From Duganella sp. CF458 (GTDB lineage Bacteria > Pseudomonadota > Gammaproteobacteria > Burkholderiales > Burkholderiaceae_D), in NCBI RefSeq assembly GCF_900113115.1, contig NZ_FOOF01000015.1, positions 101,966 through 165,965 on the forward strand: DNA of 64,000 bases, read 5' to 3'. This document shows positions 16,390 to 24,406 of this stretch, one piece after another (positions within the stretch are counted from its first letter, which is position 1; each line of letters opens with the position of its first letter). A program made the position numbers and the translations under genes. The notes below the pieces were generated by a model. That model worked only from the letters and a program-made list of their open reading frames with translations. It made no database searches and had not been told where the DNA came from.

Positions 16390-17352
16390 TTATCGTGTGG
16401 TCTCATTTGGCTTGCCACAGTACTCAGCTCGCTTTGCAGGCACACGCAACACCTGATCGACGTAGTAGGCCAGCGCTGGCTCCGAGTATTTCGGATCCGG
16501 ATGCATGGCGACGAAGGGTGCTCCCTTCTGTATCCACGTCGCAACGCAACTCGCCGTAGGCTGGCTGCTTTCGGCACAGGCAGTGAAGGCGTCGAATGCG
16601 CTGCGGTAGCTGGAGAAAGTGGCATGATCCATCGGCAGGCCATGACCCGGCACCAGGGTCTGGAAATCGACACGGTCAATCTCGGCCAGCACCTGGCGCC
16701 AACCTTCAGCACATCCCGTATCGAAGAATGGCAACGGCACCACCACAAGATCGCCAACGAACACAGTCTTGCTGGCGGGATCATGAACCCAGACATCGCC
16801 TTCGGTCGCTGCATACTTTGCAAGATGCAGCTTCAGTTCGCGTTCGCCCAGCTTGACCGACATCGTTCCCTTCACCGGTTGGTCGGGAATCAAATTTGCA
16901 GGATCATTGATCGCGTTCAGGTACAGCCTCGTATCAGCCTTGCGCGCTTCAGGCAGGGACGGATCTTCCAGCCGGGCCTTCGCCTTTTCGACATTCCGGA
17001 TCAAGAAGCCTTTCAACGCGCCTTCTACGGCTGTACTGGTGTACAGCTTTGCGCCCGGATACGCGGACCGGATGCGTGCATTGCCCGTCGCGTGATCAAG
17101 GTGCCAATGCGTGTTGATGATCGCCGTAATCGGCTTCTTTCGCGCCTTTGCGATCGCAATGATTTTGTCGGTGTGTTCCGGATGGCGGCCAGTATCGATG
17201 ACCAGGATCTCGTTCGGGCCCTCGAACACGATCGAATTCCCATCCGGCTGTACATCTTCTGGTACTTTTCCTTCGATGAAGGTATAGGGCGGCTCGGCAG
17301 CGCTAGCGGCAACGTTCGCAAAAGCGGCAAGAAAGAGCAGTGAATACTTCAA
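16390..17352 (-). CDS. Secreted metallo-beta-lactamase-fold hydrolase
   Basis: 320 aa. A signal peptide (about 1-19, ending ASAAE) is followed by an MBL fold with THWHLDH at 81-87 (HxHxDH zinc motif), a late Asp in FVGDLVVVP and His in VPGHGLPMDH. This composition suits a periplasmic zinc hydrolase. It does not show an antibiotic-resistance class signature that I can recognise, so a true beta-lactamase is not claimed. Four Cys in the C-terminal half could form disulphides. It sits in the accessory patch, alone in its orientation block, with about 240 bp of unassigned sequence upstream. Confidence 0.88.
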   Translation of the reverse strand: MKYSLLFLAAFANVAASAAEPPYTFIEGKVPEDVQPDGNSIVFEGPNEILVIDTGRHPEHTDKIIAIAKARKKPITAIINTHWHLDHATGNARIRSAYPGAKLYTSTAVEGALKGFLIRNVEKAKARLEDPSLPEARKADTRLYLNAINDPANLIPDQPVKGTMSVKLGERELKLHLAKYAATEGDVWVHDPASKTVFVGDLVVVPLPFFDTGCAEGWRQVLAEIDRVDFQTLVPGHGLPMDHATFSSYRSAFDAFTACAESSQPTASCVATWIQKGAPFVAMHPDPKYSEPALAYYVDQVLRVPAKRAEYCGKPNETTR

Positions 17353-17593
17353 TTGTATTTCTCCCAGTCGTCAGAATGACTAGCACTCAGGCAGGCTCTC
17401 GCCATCTCAACGAAGAGTTTAAACCAATCATTCCCGGGCGCGCTTCATTTCACGCCGAGGCTTATGCGGCCATCACCAACCATCGGCACGCAAGACGTGC
17501 ACCCTTCTACGATCATCCTTGATCGAGAGCCTGCATACAAAAGCCTCGGAGTTTTCTCCATTGAGCGGCCGGCGAACACAAGGAATCGTAGGC

Positions 17594-17884
17594 TTACGCG
17601 GAATACAGCCTGCCAGCAACGCTCTTCATTTCAAGACCAGGAACTAGCTGATCGGAAATCGTCAGGATGGAGAACAGGTTCCTTTTCAGGCCCTCTTCCG
17701 ATAGCTCACCTTCTTTCAATGCTGTTTGGAGCAAATGAAGCGCCATATCAGCAAGGAGAATCCTTTGCTTTTCGCCCCATCCCGGCTCACCTCTTTTCGA
17801 CTGGTTCGCCTGATAGGTTGACTCAGTCAGATCGTGGGCCGCCCTTCCTAGAGACAAAATCTCGTTTCTAACTACATCGTTCAT
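17594..17884 (-). CDS. Hypothetical 96-aa helical protein
   Basis: Starts MNDVVRNEILSLGRAAHDL and looks all-helical and soluble, with no signal peptide or known motif. A second helix pair (LLADMALHLLQTALKEGELS) suggests a small bundle. Codon use and base composition look less GC-rich than the flanking core genes, which fits the accessory character of this 3-kb patch. I do not recognise the family. The 79 bp upstream to the next gene hold nothing clear. Confidence 0.5.
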   Translation of the reverse strand: MNDVVRNEILSLGRAAHDLTESTYQANQSKRGEPGWGEKQRILLADMALHLLQTALKEGELSEEGLKRNLFSILTISDQLVPGLEMKSVAGRLYSA

Positions 17885-17963
17885 TCGTTATGCCTTTCTA
17901 GCGAGGAAGGGGCTGTATAAGTGCTTTACTCGTGACAACCAGCGAAAATGAGGGCGCCCGCGT

Positions 17964-18248
17964 TCATGACTTGCGCCGTGCGATTGCCGAGAAATGCCCG
18001 ACTTCATCTCGGGCCGCTGCGCCTGAAACAACTGCCTGCACAAGCTCAGGATCCAGCACATTGCAGCCGATGTTAGCAATGAGGTCGAGCATCGTTTGAT
18101 GAAATGCCGCCTCTGTTTCGGCTCGCTTTGCAGGACTGTGTCCGCACCAGGTATATCCCTTATCGTTATACATCGCAGCCGCATCGAGGACACGGATTAA
18201 CTCCACCTTCAGATCAGAGATTTCAAGTTTTTGCTCAGACGATTGCAT
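17964..18248 (-). CDS. Hypothetical 94-aa protein
   Basis: I chose the ATG at 18248 (GGAAAG about 7 nt before it). The frame is open back to 18407, and ATGs at 18272/18275 cannot be excluded, but the extra N-terminus has a low-complexity, non-coding look. The product begins MQSSEQKLEISDLKVELIRV, has a central WCGHSPAKRAETEAAFHQ segment and two Cys, and is probably helical. Family not recognised. Confidence 0.5.
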   Translation of the reverse strand: MQSSEQKLEISDLKVELIRVLDAAAMYNDKGYTWCGHSPAKRAETEAAFHQTMLDLIANIGCNVLDPELVQAVVSGAAARDEVGHFSAIARRKS

Positions 18249-18369
18249 AGGTGACTTTCCGATGAAACTCATCATTGAAGCGACGCCCCCGTCGCAACCC
18301 GTAGGCCTTCCAAAATCTCCCGCTGATGTTTGCCCAGCTCCATAAGTTGGCGCTGAATGTGAGGACTGC

Positions 18370-18603
18370 TCAACGAATTGCGTCCTCAGTGATTCGGGGG
18401 TGCGCATCGGTTACATGCACACCGTAGGTCTCGATGTCACTCAGGCAGTCGTCCGCATCCACACCCGGTGTATGCTCGCCCTTGCGAAGTTCGATGGTCT
18501 TGAATTCCGACCATGGCGCGTACTTCTGAGGCAGGTTTTCACCCGATGGCTGCGCGGTGAAACCAAAAATGCGGCCCGGTCCTCTGAAGATGTGTACTTG
18601 CAT
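18370..18603 (-). CDS. Hypothetical 77-aa protein, downstream of a GNAT gene
   Basis: The ATG at 18603 is preceded by GAGGAG with 6 nt spacing, which settles the start. The product begins MQVHIFRGPGRIFGFTAQPS and is followed by LPQKYAPWSEFKTIELRKGE, then an acidic, cysteine-containing end. It is a compact soluble protein of a type that recurs in Burkholderiales without an assigned role. It starts 10 nt after the stop of the acetyltransferase gene, so the two form an operon. Confidence 0.7.
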   Translation of the reverse strand: MQVHIFRGPGRIFGFTAQPSGENLPQKYAPWSEFKTIELRKGEHTPGVDADDCLSDIETYGVHVTDAHPRITEDAIR

Positions 18604-18613
18604 GAACTGCTCC

Positions 18614-19039
18614 TCATTGTATATAGCCGTCGGCGACCGCCTTCTGCTGGTCCGCAAATATCGCCATCGCAGTATTCATCCGGCGAAATCCAAACTTTTC
18701 ATAGAATGGTTCTTTCCCTGGAACGGCATACAGGATTATCTTTCGGTGGCCCCTGGACACGTCGACCAGCCTTTGTATGAGTTCCTTCCCAAGCCCTGAA
18801 CCCTGATAGGCTGGATGAACCACTATGTCGCAAAGATAAGAGCAGTCGACGCCGTCAGCGACAGCGCGCCCTGCGGCGACGATTCGTTCGCCGTCGAACG
18901 CAATGCAACGGAACATGCTGTTCGAGTAAGCGGTCTTCAGCCACTCGCCACTCTTGATTCCAAGCGGTGCGATGCGATAGAGCTCGGACATCTCTTCCCA
19001 ATCGAGCTTTTCGGTTGAATCAGTCCAGCGAAATTCCAT
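18614..19039 (-). CDS. GNAT-family N-acetyltransferase
   Basis: 141 aa, a single GNAT domain. Motif A, which binds the acetyl-CoA pyrophosphate, reads CDIVVHPAYQGSGLGKELI (about 89-107, with the Q/R-x-x-G-x-G signature). Motif B follows as LYAVPGKEPFYEKFGFRRM. The acceptor is unknown. The start at 19039 gives the normal family length. It is co-transcribed with the 77-aa hypothetical gene. Confidence 0.88.
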   Translation of the reverse strand: MEFRWTDSTEKLDWEEMSELYRIAPLGIKSGEWLKTAYSNSMFRCIAFDGERIVAAGRAVADGVDCSYLCDIVVHPAYQGSGLGKELIQRLVDVSRGHRKIILYAVPGKEPFYEKFGFRRMNTAMAIFADQQKAVADGYIQ

Positions 19040-19064
19040 GAAATCTCCTAGCGGGCATATGCGA

Positions 19065-20954
19065 TCATTGCTTCCCCACCACCGGCAACTCTACCGAGCT
19101 GCCATGGAACACGCGCTGGGTGGCCTTCTTGTAATCACCCGGCGACGCGAGGAAGATATTCGGCACGAATGTTTGCGGATTGCGGTCGTATAGCGGGAAC
19201 CAGCTTGATTGCACCTGGATCATCAGGCGATGCCCCGGCTGCACGACGTGGTTCACCGGCGGCAGCGCAAAATTGAACTGCACTGGCTTGTTCGAGGGGA
19301 TAGCCGATGGCTTCTCGAAGCTGTCGCGATAGCGACCGCGCAGGATATCCATCGACAGCGGCAACTGATAGCCACCCAATTTTGGCTGCGACGGCACTTC
19401 GTCCGGGTACACATCGATCAGCTTCACCACCCAGTCGGAATCGCTGCCCGAGGTCGACGCCAGCAGGTGCACTTGCGGCGCACCGGACAGTACCAGCGGC
19501 TCCTTCAGCGGCTCCGACACATAGCTCAACACATCGGTGCGATCGCTGACGAAACGCTGGTCGTGCACCAGCCAGGGTTTCCACACGTTCTCGTCACCCA
19601 TGCGCACAGGACGCGGCACGAACGGCACCGGCTTGGCAGGATCGGCCACATACTCGTCGAAGCCTTTGGCGTTGCCCTGCTGCGACCACGAAAGCGTGAA
19701 GCCATCCTGGAGGTACACCGCCTTCGCTGCCGACGCGCAGCCCGTGGCGCACGACACCGGCCATTGCGCCAGCCGCTGCCACTTGTTGCTGCCGGTCTGG
19801 TAGAACAGCACCGGTGGCGTGTCCGCTGCCGGTGCGCCGTCCACCAGGTGCTGTTTCAGGAAGGGCAGCATCACGTCACGCCGGAATTCCAGCGCCGTGT
19901 CGCCGGTGAATTGCAGCGCACCCAATGCCGAGCCATCGTAATTGACACCGCTATGGCGCCACGGCCCGACTGCCAGGAAATTCAGCTTGTTGTCCTTGTC
20001 CTGTTTTTCCTGGGCGGCGTAGGCAGCGTAGGTGCCGTAGATATCTTCCTGGTCCCACTGCCCCACTACGTGCATGGTCGGCACCCGCAAAGGATGCTTG
20101 GCCAGGATGCGGTCCAGCGCTTGCTCCTGCCAGAAGCTGTCGTAAGCGGGATGCTCGAACAGTTTCTTGGTGAAATTGAGCTGGTCCAGGCCATACTTGC
20201 GCGCCAGGCCGGACACCGAGCCACCGCGCAACACCACGTCGTAGTCGTCGTACGCTCCTTTTGCCAGCGGTTCGCCGCGTCCTTTCGCAGTGTTCTGGTT
20301 GGCGATGTAATCCAGCGTGTTGACGCGGAAGGCGCCGTTGTGGAACCAGTCGTCACCGCGCCAACCATCCACCATCGCGCTCATTGGTACCGCAGCTTTC
20401 AGCGCCGGATGCGGTTCGGTCAGCGCCATCAGCACGGTAAATCCCTCATACGAGGAGCCGATCATGCCGACCTTGCCATTCGTTTCCGGCACGTTCTTCA
20501 CGAGCCAGTCGATGGTGTCCCAGGCGTCGGTGCCGTTATCGGTCTGGCTGGAGTTGAGCGGGCCGCGCACCGGACGGGTCATCACATACTCACCTTCCGA
20601 GCCGTACTTGCCGCGCACGTCCTGGAACACGCGGATGAAATCGCGCCCGAACACCTCGTCTCCCTGCGGCAGCGAGGACTGCATATAAGGGCTCACATTG
20701 CGCCGTGCACGGCCAGCCGCGTTGTAGGGAGTGCGGGTCAGGATGATCGGCGCCTTGCTGGCGCCCTTCGGCACCACGATCACCGTATGCAGCCGAACAC
20801 CATCGCGCATCGGAACCATCACTGCGCGCTTGACGTAGTCCGCCTGCTCTTGCGGTGCCTCGAATCCGGGCACCAGGTCGGGGGCCATAGGCGAAGTTTG
20901 TGCGCCTGCTTGGGAGGCCAGCAGCAGGGCGATCAGGGGGAGGCAGCTACGCAT
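19065..20954 (-). CDS. CocE/NonD-family alpha/beta hydrolase (S15-like acylase)
   Basis: 629 aa, secreted: signal peptide about 1-18. The alpha/beta-hydrolase core has the nucleophile Ser168 in GSSYEG, an acid and His further on (VVGQWDQED, VGPWRHSG), and the C-terminal jelly-roll domain of X-Pro dipeptidyl-peptidase/cocaine-esterase proteins (VLSGAPQVHLLAS; QPGHRLMIQVQSSWFP). Length and order match glutaryl-7-ACA-acylase/CocE type enzymes that hydrolyse amide or ester bonds. Monocistronic, 25 nt from the GNAT gene start. Confidence 0.9.
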   Translation of the reverse strand: MRSCLPLIALLLASQAGAQTSPMAPDLVPGFEAPQEQADYVKRAVMVPMRDGVRLHTVIVVPKGASKAPIILTRTPYNAAGRARRNVSPYMQSSLPQGDEVFGRDFIRVFQDVRGKYGSEGEYVMTRPVRGPLNSSQTDNGTDAWDTIDWLVKNVPETNGKVGMIGSSYEGFTVLMALTEPHPALKAAVPMSAMVDGWRGDDWFHNGAFRVNTLDYIANQNTAKGRGEPLAKGAYDDYDVVLRGGSVSGLARKYGLDQLNFTKKLFEHPAYDSFWQEQALDRILAKHPLRVPTMHVVGQWDQEDIYGTYAAYAAQEKQDKDNKLNFLAVGPWRHSGVNYDGSALGALQFTGDTALEFRRDVMLPFLKQHLVDGAPAADTPPVLFYQTGSNKWQRLAQWPVSCATGCASAAKAVYLQDGFTLSWSQQGNAKGFDEYVADPAKPVPFVPRPVRMGDENVWKPWLVHDQRFVSDRTDVLSYVSEPLKEPLVLSGAPQVHLLASTSGSDSDWVVKLIDVYPDEVPSQPKLGGYQLPLSMDILRGRYRDSFEKPSAIPSNKPVQFNFALPPVNHVVQPGHRLMIQVQSSWFPLYDRNPQTFVPNIFLASPGDYKKATQRVFHGSSVELPVVGKQ

Positions 20955-21085
20955 GGGAACTCCGATCGGGCATGAACTTTTGCAATATTACTAGAAAACC
21001 AATGTCTATATGAAAGCTAGTGCGCGCACATACGGCCGCGGCAGTCTCAGCAAAAATGGCACCTACTAAATGGAAGGAGCCAATC

Positions 21086-21499
21086 ATGAAAAAATTGCTC
21101 ATTGCCACTCTTCTGGCAGGTTCCCTGGGCGGAGGCCTGGCTATTGCGCCGATTGCCAGCGCCGATGTGGTGGTCGTCCGTGTTGCCCCACCGACGCCAC
21201 GCGAGGAAGTCATTCCCCCGGCCCGTTCCGGCTATGTCTGGACACCCGGCTATTGGCGCTGGAACGGCCATCGCCACGTCTGGGTCAACGGTAAATATGT
21301 GCGCGCCCGCCACGGCTACCACTGGCGCGAACCCGCCTGGGCCCAGATGGACAACGGCCGCTGGCGCATGGAGCGCGGGCGCTGGGAACGCGGCGACCGT
21401 GACCGTGACGGCATCCCCAACCGCTATGACCGCGACCGCGACAACGACGGCGTGCCAAACCGGGTCGATGATCGCCCAAATAACCCGAACCGTTACTAA
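21086..21499 (+). CDS. Secreted YXWGXW-type protein with calcium-repeat tail (paralogue)
   Basis: 137 aa; the ATG at 21086 follows GGAAGGAG and opens a signal peptide (about 1-27, MKKLLIATLLAGSLGGGLAI). The mature part has YVWTPGYWRWNGHRHVWVNG, then two Asp-rich repeats of the form DRDxDGxPNRxD and a short Asn/Pro end. It is a shorter version of the protein at 1716-2270, with two instead of three repeats. Function unknown; an envelope protein whose tail may bind calcium is inferred from the D-x-D-x-D-G pattern. Confidence 0.8.
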   Translation: MKKLLIATLLAGSLGGGLAIAPIASADVVVVRVAPPTPREEVIPPARSGYVWTPGYWRWNGHRHVWVNGKYVRARHGYHWREPAWAQMDNGRWRMERGRWERGDRDRDGIPNRYDRDRDNDGVPNRVDDRPNNPNRY

Positions 21500-21555
21500 T
21501 TAGGTGCGTCCGGGCAAGAAATGTCCACATTCGTTCCTGACCCCGAGTGGACATC

Positions 21556-21680
21556 TTGACAGGGCCGCGCTGAACTGTAACCATTGCGGGATGAAATTTA
21601 TCCAATCACATCTGCTTTCCCGCAATTGGTGGCGCCGCTGACTTAGCGCGGCCACTGAAAAGTGATGTGATTTTAATATC
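21556..21680 (+). promoter_or_regulatory. trpS leader with two interleaved inverted repeats
   Basis: TTGACA at 21556-21561 is a good -35, with a weak -10 about 17 nt on. Downstream lie two perfect 9-bp inverted repeats that interlock: ATTGCGGGA (21583-21591) with TCCCGCAAT (21618-21626), and AATCACATC (21604-21612) with GATGTGATT (21664-21672). The first arm of the second repeat lies inside the loop of the first, so the two helices are either alternative or form a pseudoknot. A terminator-like hairpin follows at 21681. The layout suggests attenuation of trpS, by inference only. Confidence 0.4.
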
Positions 21681-21709
21681 AACGCCGCCTCTGTCCAGGT
21701 GGCGTTTTT
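21681..21709 (+). terminator. Rho-independent terminator (or attenuator) before trpS
   Basis: AACGCCGCC (21681-21689) pairs with GGTGGCGTT (21698-21706) with one G-T wobble, an 8-nt loop and a run of five T starting at 21705. It ends only about 38 nt before the trpS ATG, so it either stops readthrough from the YXWGXW gene or controls trpS itself. Confidence 0.7.
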
Positions 21710-21746
21710 CTTGGCGCAATCGGTAGGGGCAAGCAGAAAGAACCCT

Positions 21747-22766
21747 ATGAGCCAGCCAGCATCCACCGCCAAACCGATTATCCTGACCGGCGACCGTCCG
21801 ACCGGTCCGCTGCACCTCGGCCACTTCGTGGGCAGCCTGCGCAATCGCGTCTCCTATCAGGATGACTACCAGCAGTTCATCATGCTGGCCGACTCGCAGG
21901 CGCTGACCGACAATATGGAAGACACCAACAAGGTGCACCGTAACGTGGTGGAAGTGGCGTTGGACTATATGGCTTGCGGCATCGATCCGGCCAAATCGAC
22001 CATCCTGATCCAGTCGCAGATCCCGGAACTGGCCGAGCTGACCTTCTATTACCTGAACATGGTCACCGTGGCCCGCCTGGAACGTAACCCGACCGTGAAG
22101 CAGGAAATCGTGCTGCGCGGCTTTGAGCGCGACATCCCGGCGGGTTTCCTGACCTACCCTGCTTCGCAGGCTGCCGATATTTCGGCTTTCAAGGCTACCG
22201 TTGTGCCGGTCGGCGAAGACCAGATCCCGATGATCGAGCAGACCAACGAGATCGTGCGCAAGTTCAACCGCCTGGCCAACAAGGAAATCCTGGTCGAGTG
22301 CAAGGCCGTAGTGCCGGAGGTGGGCCGCCTGCCGGGCATCGACGGCAAGGCGAAAATGTCCAAGTCCCTGGGTAACGTGATCAACCTGGGCGCCAGCGCT
22401 GCCGAAATCACCGCGGCCGTGAAAATGGTCTACACCGACCCGCTGCACCTGAAAGTCGCCGATCCTGGCCACCTGGAAGGCAACGTCGCCTTCATCTACC
22501 TGGATGCCTTCGATACCGAAAAGGCCAGCCTGCAGGAGATGAAAGACCATTACGTGCGTGGCGGCCTGGGCGACTCCATCGTCAAGAAGCGTCTGGAAGC
22601 CGTGCTGCAGGACATGCTGGCTCCGATCCGCGCCCGCCGCGAAGAACTGGCCAAGGACAAGGGCTACATCATGCAGGTGCTGAAGGAAGGCACCATGCGC
22701 GCCCGCGAGGTGGCTGCCCGCACCACCGATGAAGTCAAGGCCGCCCTGGGCCTGAATTACTTCTGA
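21747..22766 (+). CDS. trpS: Tryptophanyl-tRNA synthetase
   Basis: 339 aa, the usual bacterial TrpS length. Class I signatures are the HIGH-type PLHLGHF at 21-27 and KMSKS at 203-207. GEDQIPMIEQTNEIVRKFN and the anticodon-side C-terminus are typical. It charges tRNA-Trp in the cytosol. The ATG at 21747 is chosen because it gives the normal N-terminus; the frame is open to 21699 but that part overlaps the terminator hairpin. The DUF1294 gene overlaps its stop by 1 nt. Confidence 0.97.
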   Translation: MSQPASTAKPIILTGDRPTGPLHLGHFVGSLRNRVSYQDDYQQFIMLADSQALTDNMEDTNKVHRNVVEVALDYMACGIDPAKSTILIQSQIPELAELTFYYLNMVTVARLERNPTVKQEIVLRGFERDIPAGFLTYPASQAADISAFKATVVPVGEDQIPMIEQTNEIVRKFNRLANKEILVECKAVVPEVGRLPGIDGKAKMSKSLGNVINLGASAAEITAAVKMVYTDPLHLKVADPGHLEGNVAFIYLDAFDTEKASLQEMKDHYVRGGLGDSIVKKRLEAVLQDMLAPIRARREELAKDKGYIMQVLKEGTMRAREVAARTTDEVKAALGLNYF

Positions 22767-23068
22767 TGCTGTTCACGGCCGCGCTGTATGCAATCGCCAG
22801 CGCGGCATGCTTTATCGCCTATGCGCTCGACAAGTCGGCTGCCCGCCAGGGCCGTCGCCGCACTCCCGAGCGCACACTGCTCATCCTTGGGCTGGCCGGC
22901 GGCTGGCCCGGCGGCTTCGCGGCGCAGCAGCTGTTGCGCCACAAGTCGTCCAAGACCTCTTTTCTAGTCAAGTTCTGGTTCACCGTGGCGCTAAACCTGG
23001 CGGCCCTCGTCGCGCTACAAGCCGGATGGATAAGTCTCGGCGGGCTCTTCGTGGGGCCACAGGGCTGA
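22766..23068 (+). CDS. DUF1294 small membrane protein
   Basis: 100 aa with three hydrophobic segments and the family motif ALDKSAARQGRRRTPERTLL, followed by GGWPGGFAAQQLLRHKSSK. DUF1294 proteins are inner-membrane proteins of unknown role. Translation is coupled to trpS (TGATG overlap). Its last 54 nt overlap the 3' end of the convergent erythromycin-esterase-like gene, so both C-termini are encoded on opposite strands of the same DNA. Confidence 0.88.
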   Translation: MLFTAALYAIASAACFIAYALDKSAARQGRRRTPERTLLILGLAGGWPGGFAAQQLLRHKSSKTSFLVKFWFTVALNLAALVALQAGWISLGGLFVGPQG

Positions 23069-24346
23069 ACGTTCCAGCGGCCTGAGTGCCGTGCTGCGGT
23101 CGATGTGGATCAGCGCATCGAACTGCTGTTCCGCATCGGCAAAAAAGTAATGGCTCATGCGCTCCGTATCGGGCCGGTAGATCACGCCAATCGCTCTTTC
23201 CAGCAAACTCCCGTGCGCCCGCGCCAGGGTGCTGCTGCGGCCGCGCAGCGGCAGCAGGAAGGCCGGCATGCCCACCTCGTGCAGCACACGCTCGACGCTG
23301 TCGGGCCGGGACGGCACGATGGATTTCAATTCGGCCGGGCCATCCCAGTCGCTGGCCGCCGTCACGCTGCCCGCATGGGTGGTGAAGCCAAGCAGGAAGC
23401 TGTCCTGCGGCCGGTAACGTTCGCGCACCAGCTGGCCAAGGTTCAACTGGCCGTGCTTACCCATTTCGGTGTGGCGCGCATCGCCCAGGTGCGAGTTATG
23501 TGCCCACACCACGATGCGCGCCGGCCTGCCTATCGCTTGACCCAGATGTTCGCGCAGGGATTGCAGCGTTTCCGCCATATGCGAATCACGCACATTCCAT
23601 GATTCGTCGCGGCCCTTGAACATGGCGCGGTAGTACACCTCCGCATTGCGGGTCACGCGCGCGTTCTGCTGGGCGTAGAAGAATTCGTCCGCCAGCGTGC
23701 CGGCGCGCAGGTGTTCGTTGGCGACGCGGTTCATCTCCAGCAGTTGGCGCAACACTTCGGCTTCGCAGTCGGGCTTCATGCCGAAGCTGGTGGCGTAGCC
23801 GTAGCGCTGCGGGTCTTCCGCAAAGTGGTCGATGCAGGCGTAGCGCTGGCGCGCGCGGGCTGCGGCTTCCGGGTCGGCCTGGTCCAGGTAGTCGATCACC
23901 GCGTGCATCGATTGCTGCAGGCTGTACAGATCCAGGCCGTAGAAGCCGCAGCGGCGGGCCGGGCTGGCGACATGCTGGTTGTGCACGCGCAGCCAGTTCA
24001 CCAGGTCCACGATCTCGTGGTTGCGCCACATCCATTGCGGGAAGCGCTTGAACCCCGACAGCGCCTGGTCGGCGCTCATGTCGTCGCCATGGTGCTGCAC
24101 GTAGCGGCTGACGCGCAGGGCGTCCGGCCAGTCGGCTTCGACTGCGATGGCGTCGAAACCCTTGTCGACGATCAGCCGTTTGCTGATGTCGGCGCGCAGG
24201 CGGTAGAACTCATGGGTACCGTGGGTGGCCTCGCCCAGCAGCACCAGCGTTGCGTCGCCGATGCAGTCGAGCAGGTAGTCCAGGTCCTCCGCCGTTTCCA
24301 ATGGCCGCGCCTCGCGCTGCAGCGCGGCGATCAAGCTCTTGTCCAT
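23015..24346 (-). CDS. Erythromycin-esterase-like (EreA/B family) protein
   Basis: 443 aa from the ATG at 24346; the open frame extends far upstream, but that part is antisense to the EamA gene. Family residues are present: GEATHGTHEFYRLR (Glu39, His42, His45), VEADWPDA at about 69-76, and WAHNSHLGDARHTEMG at about 281-296. The fold cleaves macrolide lactones in EreA/EreB, but chromosomal relatives often have other or unknown substrates, so resistance is not implied. The N-terminus lacks a signal peptide. The 60-bp gap to the divergent EamA gene holds a palindrome. Confidence 0.88.
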   Translation of the reverse strand: MDKSLIAALQREARPLETAEDLDYLLDCIGDATLVLLGEATHGTHEFYRLRADISKRLIVDKGFDAIAVEADWPDALRVSRYVQHHGDDMSADQALSGFKRFPQWMWRNHEIVDLVNWLRVHNQHVASPARRCGFYGLDLYSLQQSMHAVIDYLDQADPEAAARARQRYACIDHFAEDPQRYGYATSFGMKPDCEAEVLRQLLEMNRVANEHLRAGTLADEFFYAQQNARVTRNAEVYYRAMFKGRDESWNVRDSHMAETLQSLREHLGQAIGRPARIVVWAHNSHLGDARHTEMGKHGQLNLGQLVRERYRPQDSFLLGFTTHAGSVTAASDWDGPAELKSIVPSRPDSVERVLHEVGMPAFLLPLRGRSSTLARAHGSLLERAIGVIYRPDTERMSHYFFADAEQQFDALIHIDRSTALRPLERSALWPHEEPAETYPSGL

Positions 24347-24369
24347 GTTCGGCAAGATATCGCAAGCTG

Positions 24370-24384
24370 TGCGACACTGTCGCA
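24370..24384. promoter_or_regulatory. Palindrome in the divergent Ere-like/EamA promoter gap
   Basis: TGCGAC-ACT-GTCGCA is a perfect 6-bp inverted repeat with a 3-nt spacer, centred between two divergent start codons (24346 and 24407). Such a position suits a regulator operator serving both genes. No regulator gene is adjacent, so the binding factor is unknown. Confidence 0.35.
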
Positions 24385-24406
24385 GGTTTAAATAGGGAAA
24401 TATTGC

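Noticed and set aside
16390..17352. Possible acquired carbapenemase
   Set aside because: The fold has the zinc motif, but no class-specific residue pattern could be recognised, and most such secreted MBL-fold proteins are not beta-lactamases.
17353..17593. 240-bp gap upstream of the metallo-hydrolase gene
   Set aside because: I looked for small genes or RNA structures on both strands; only a 38-codon frame without a ribosome site was seen.
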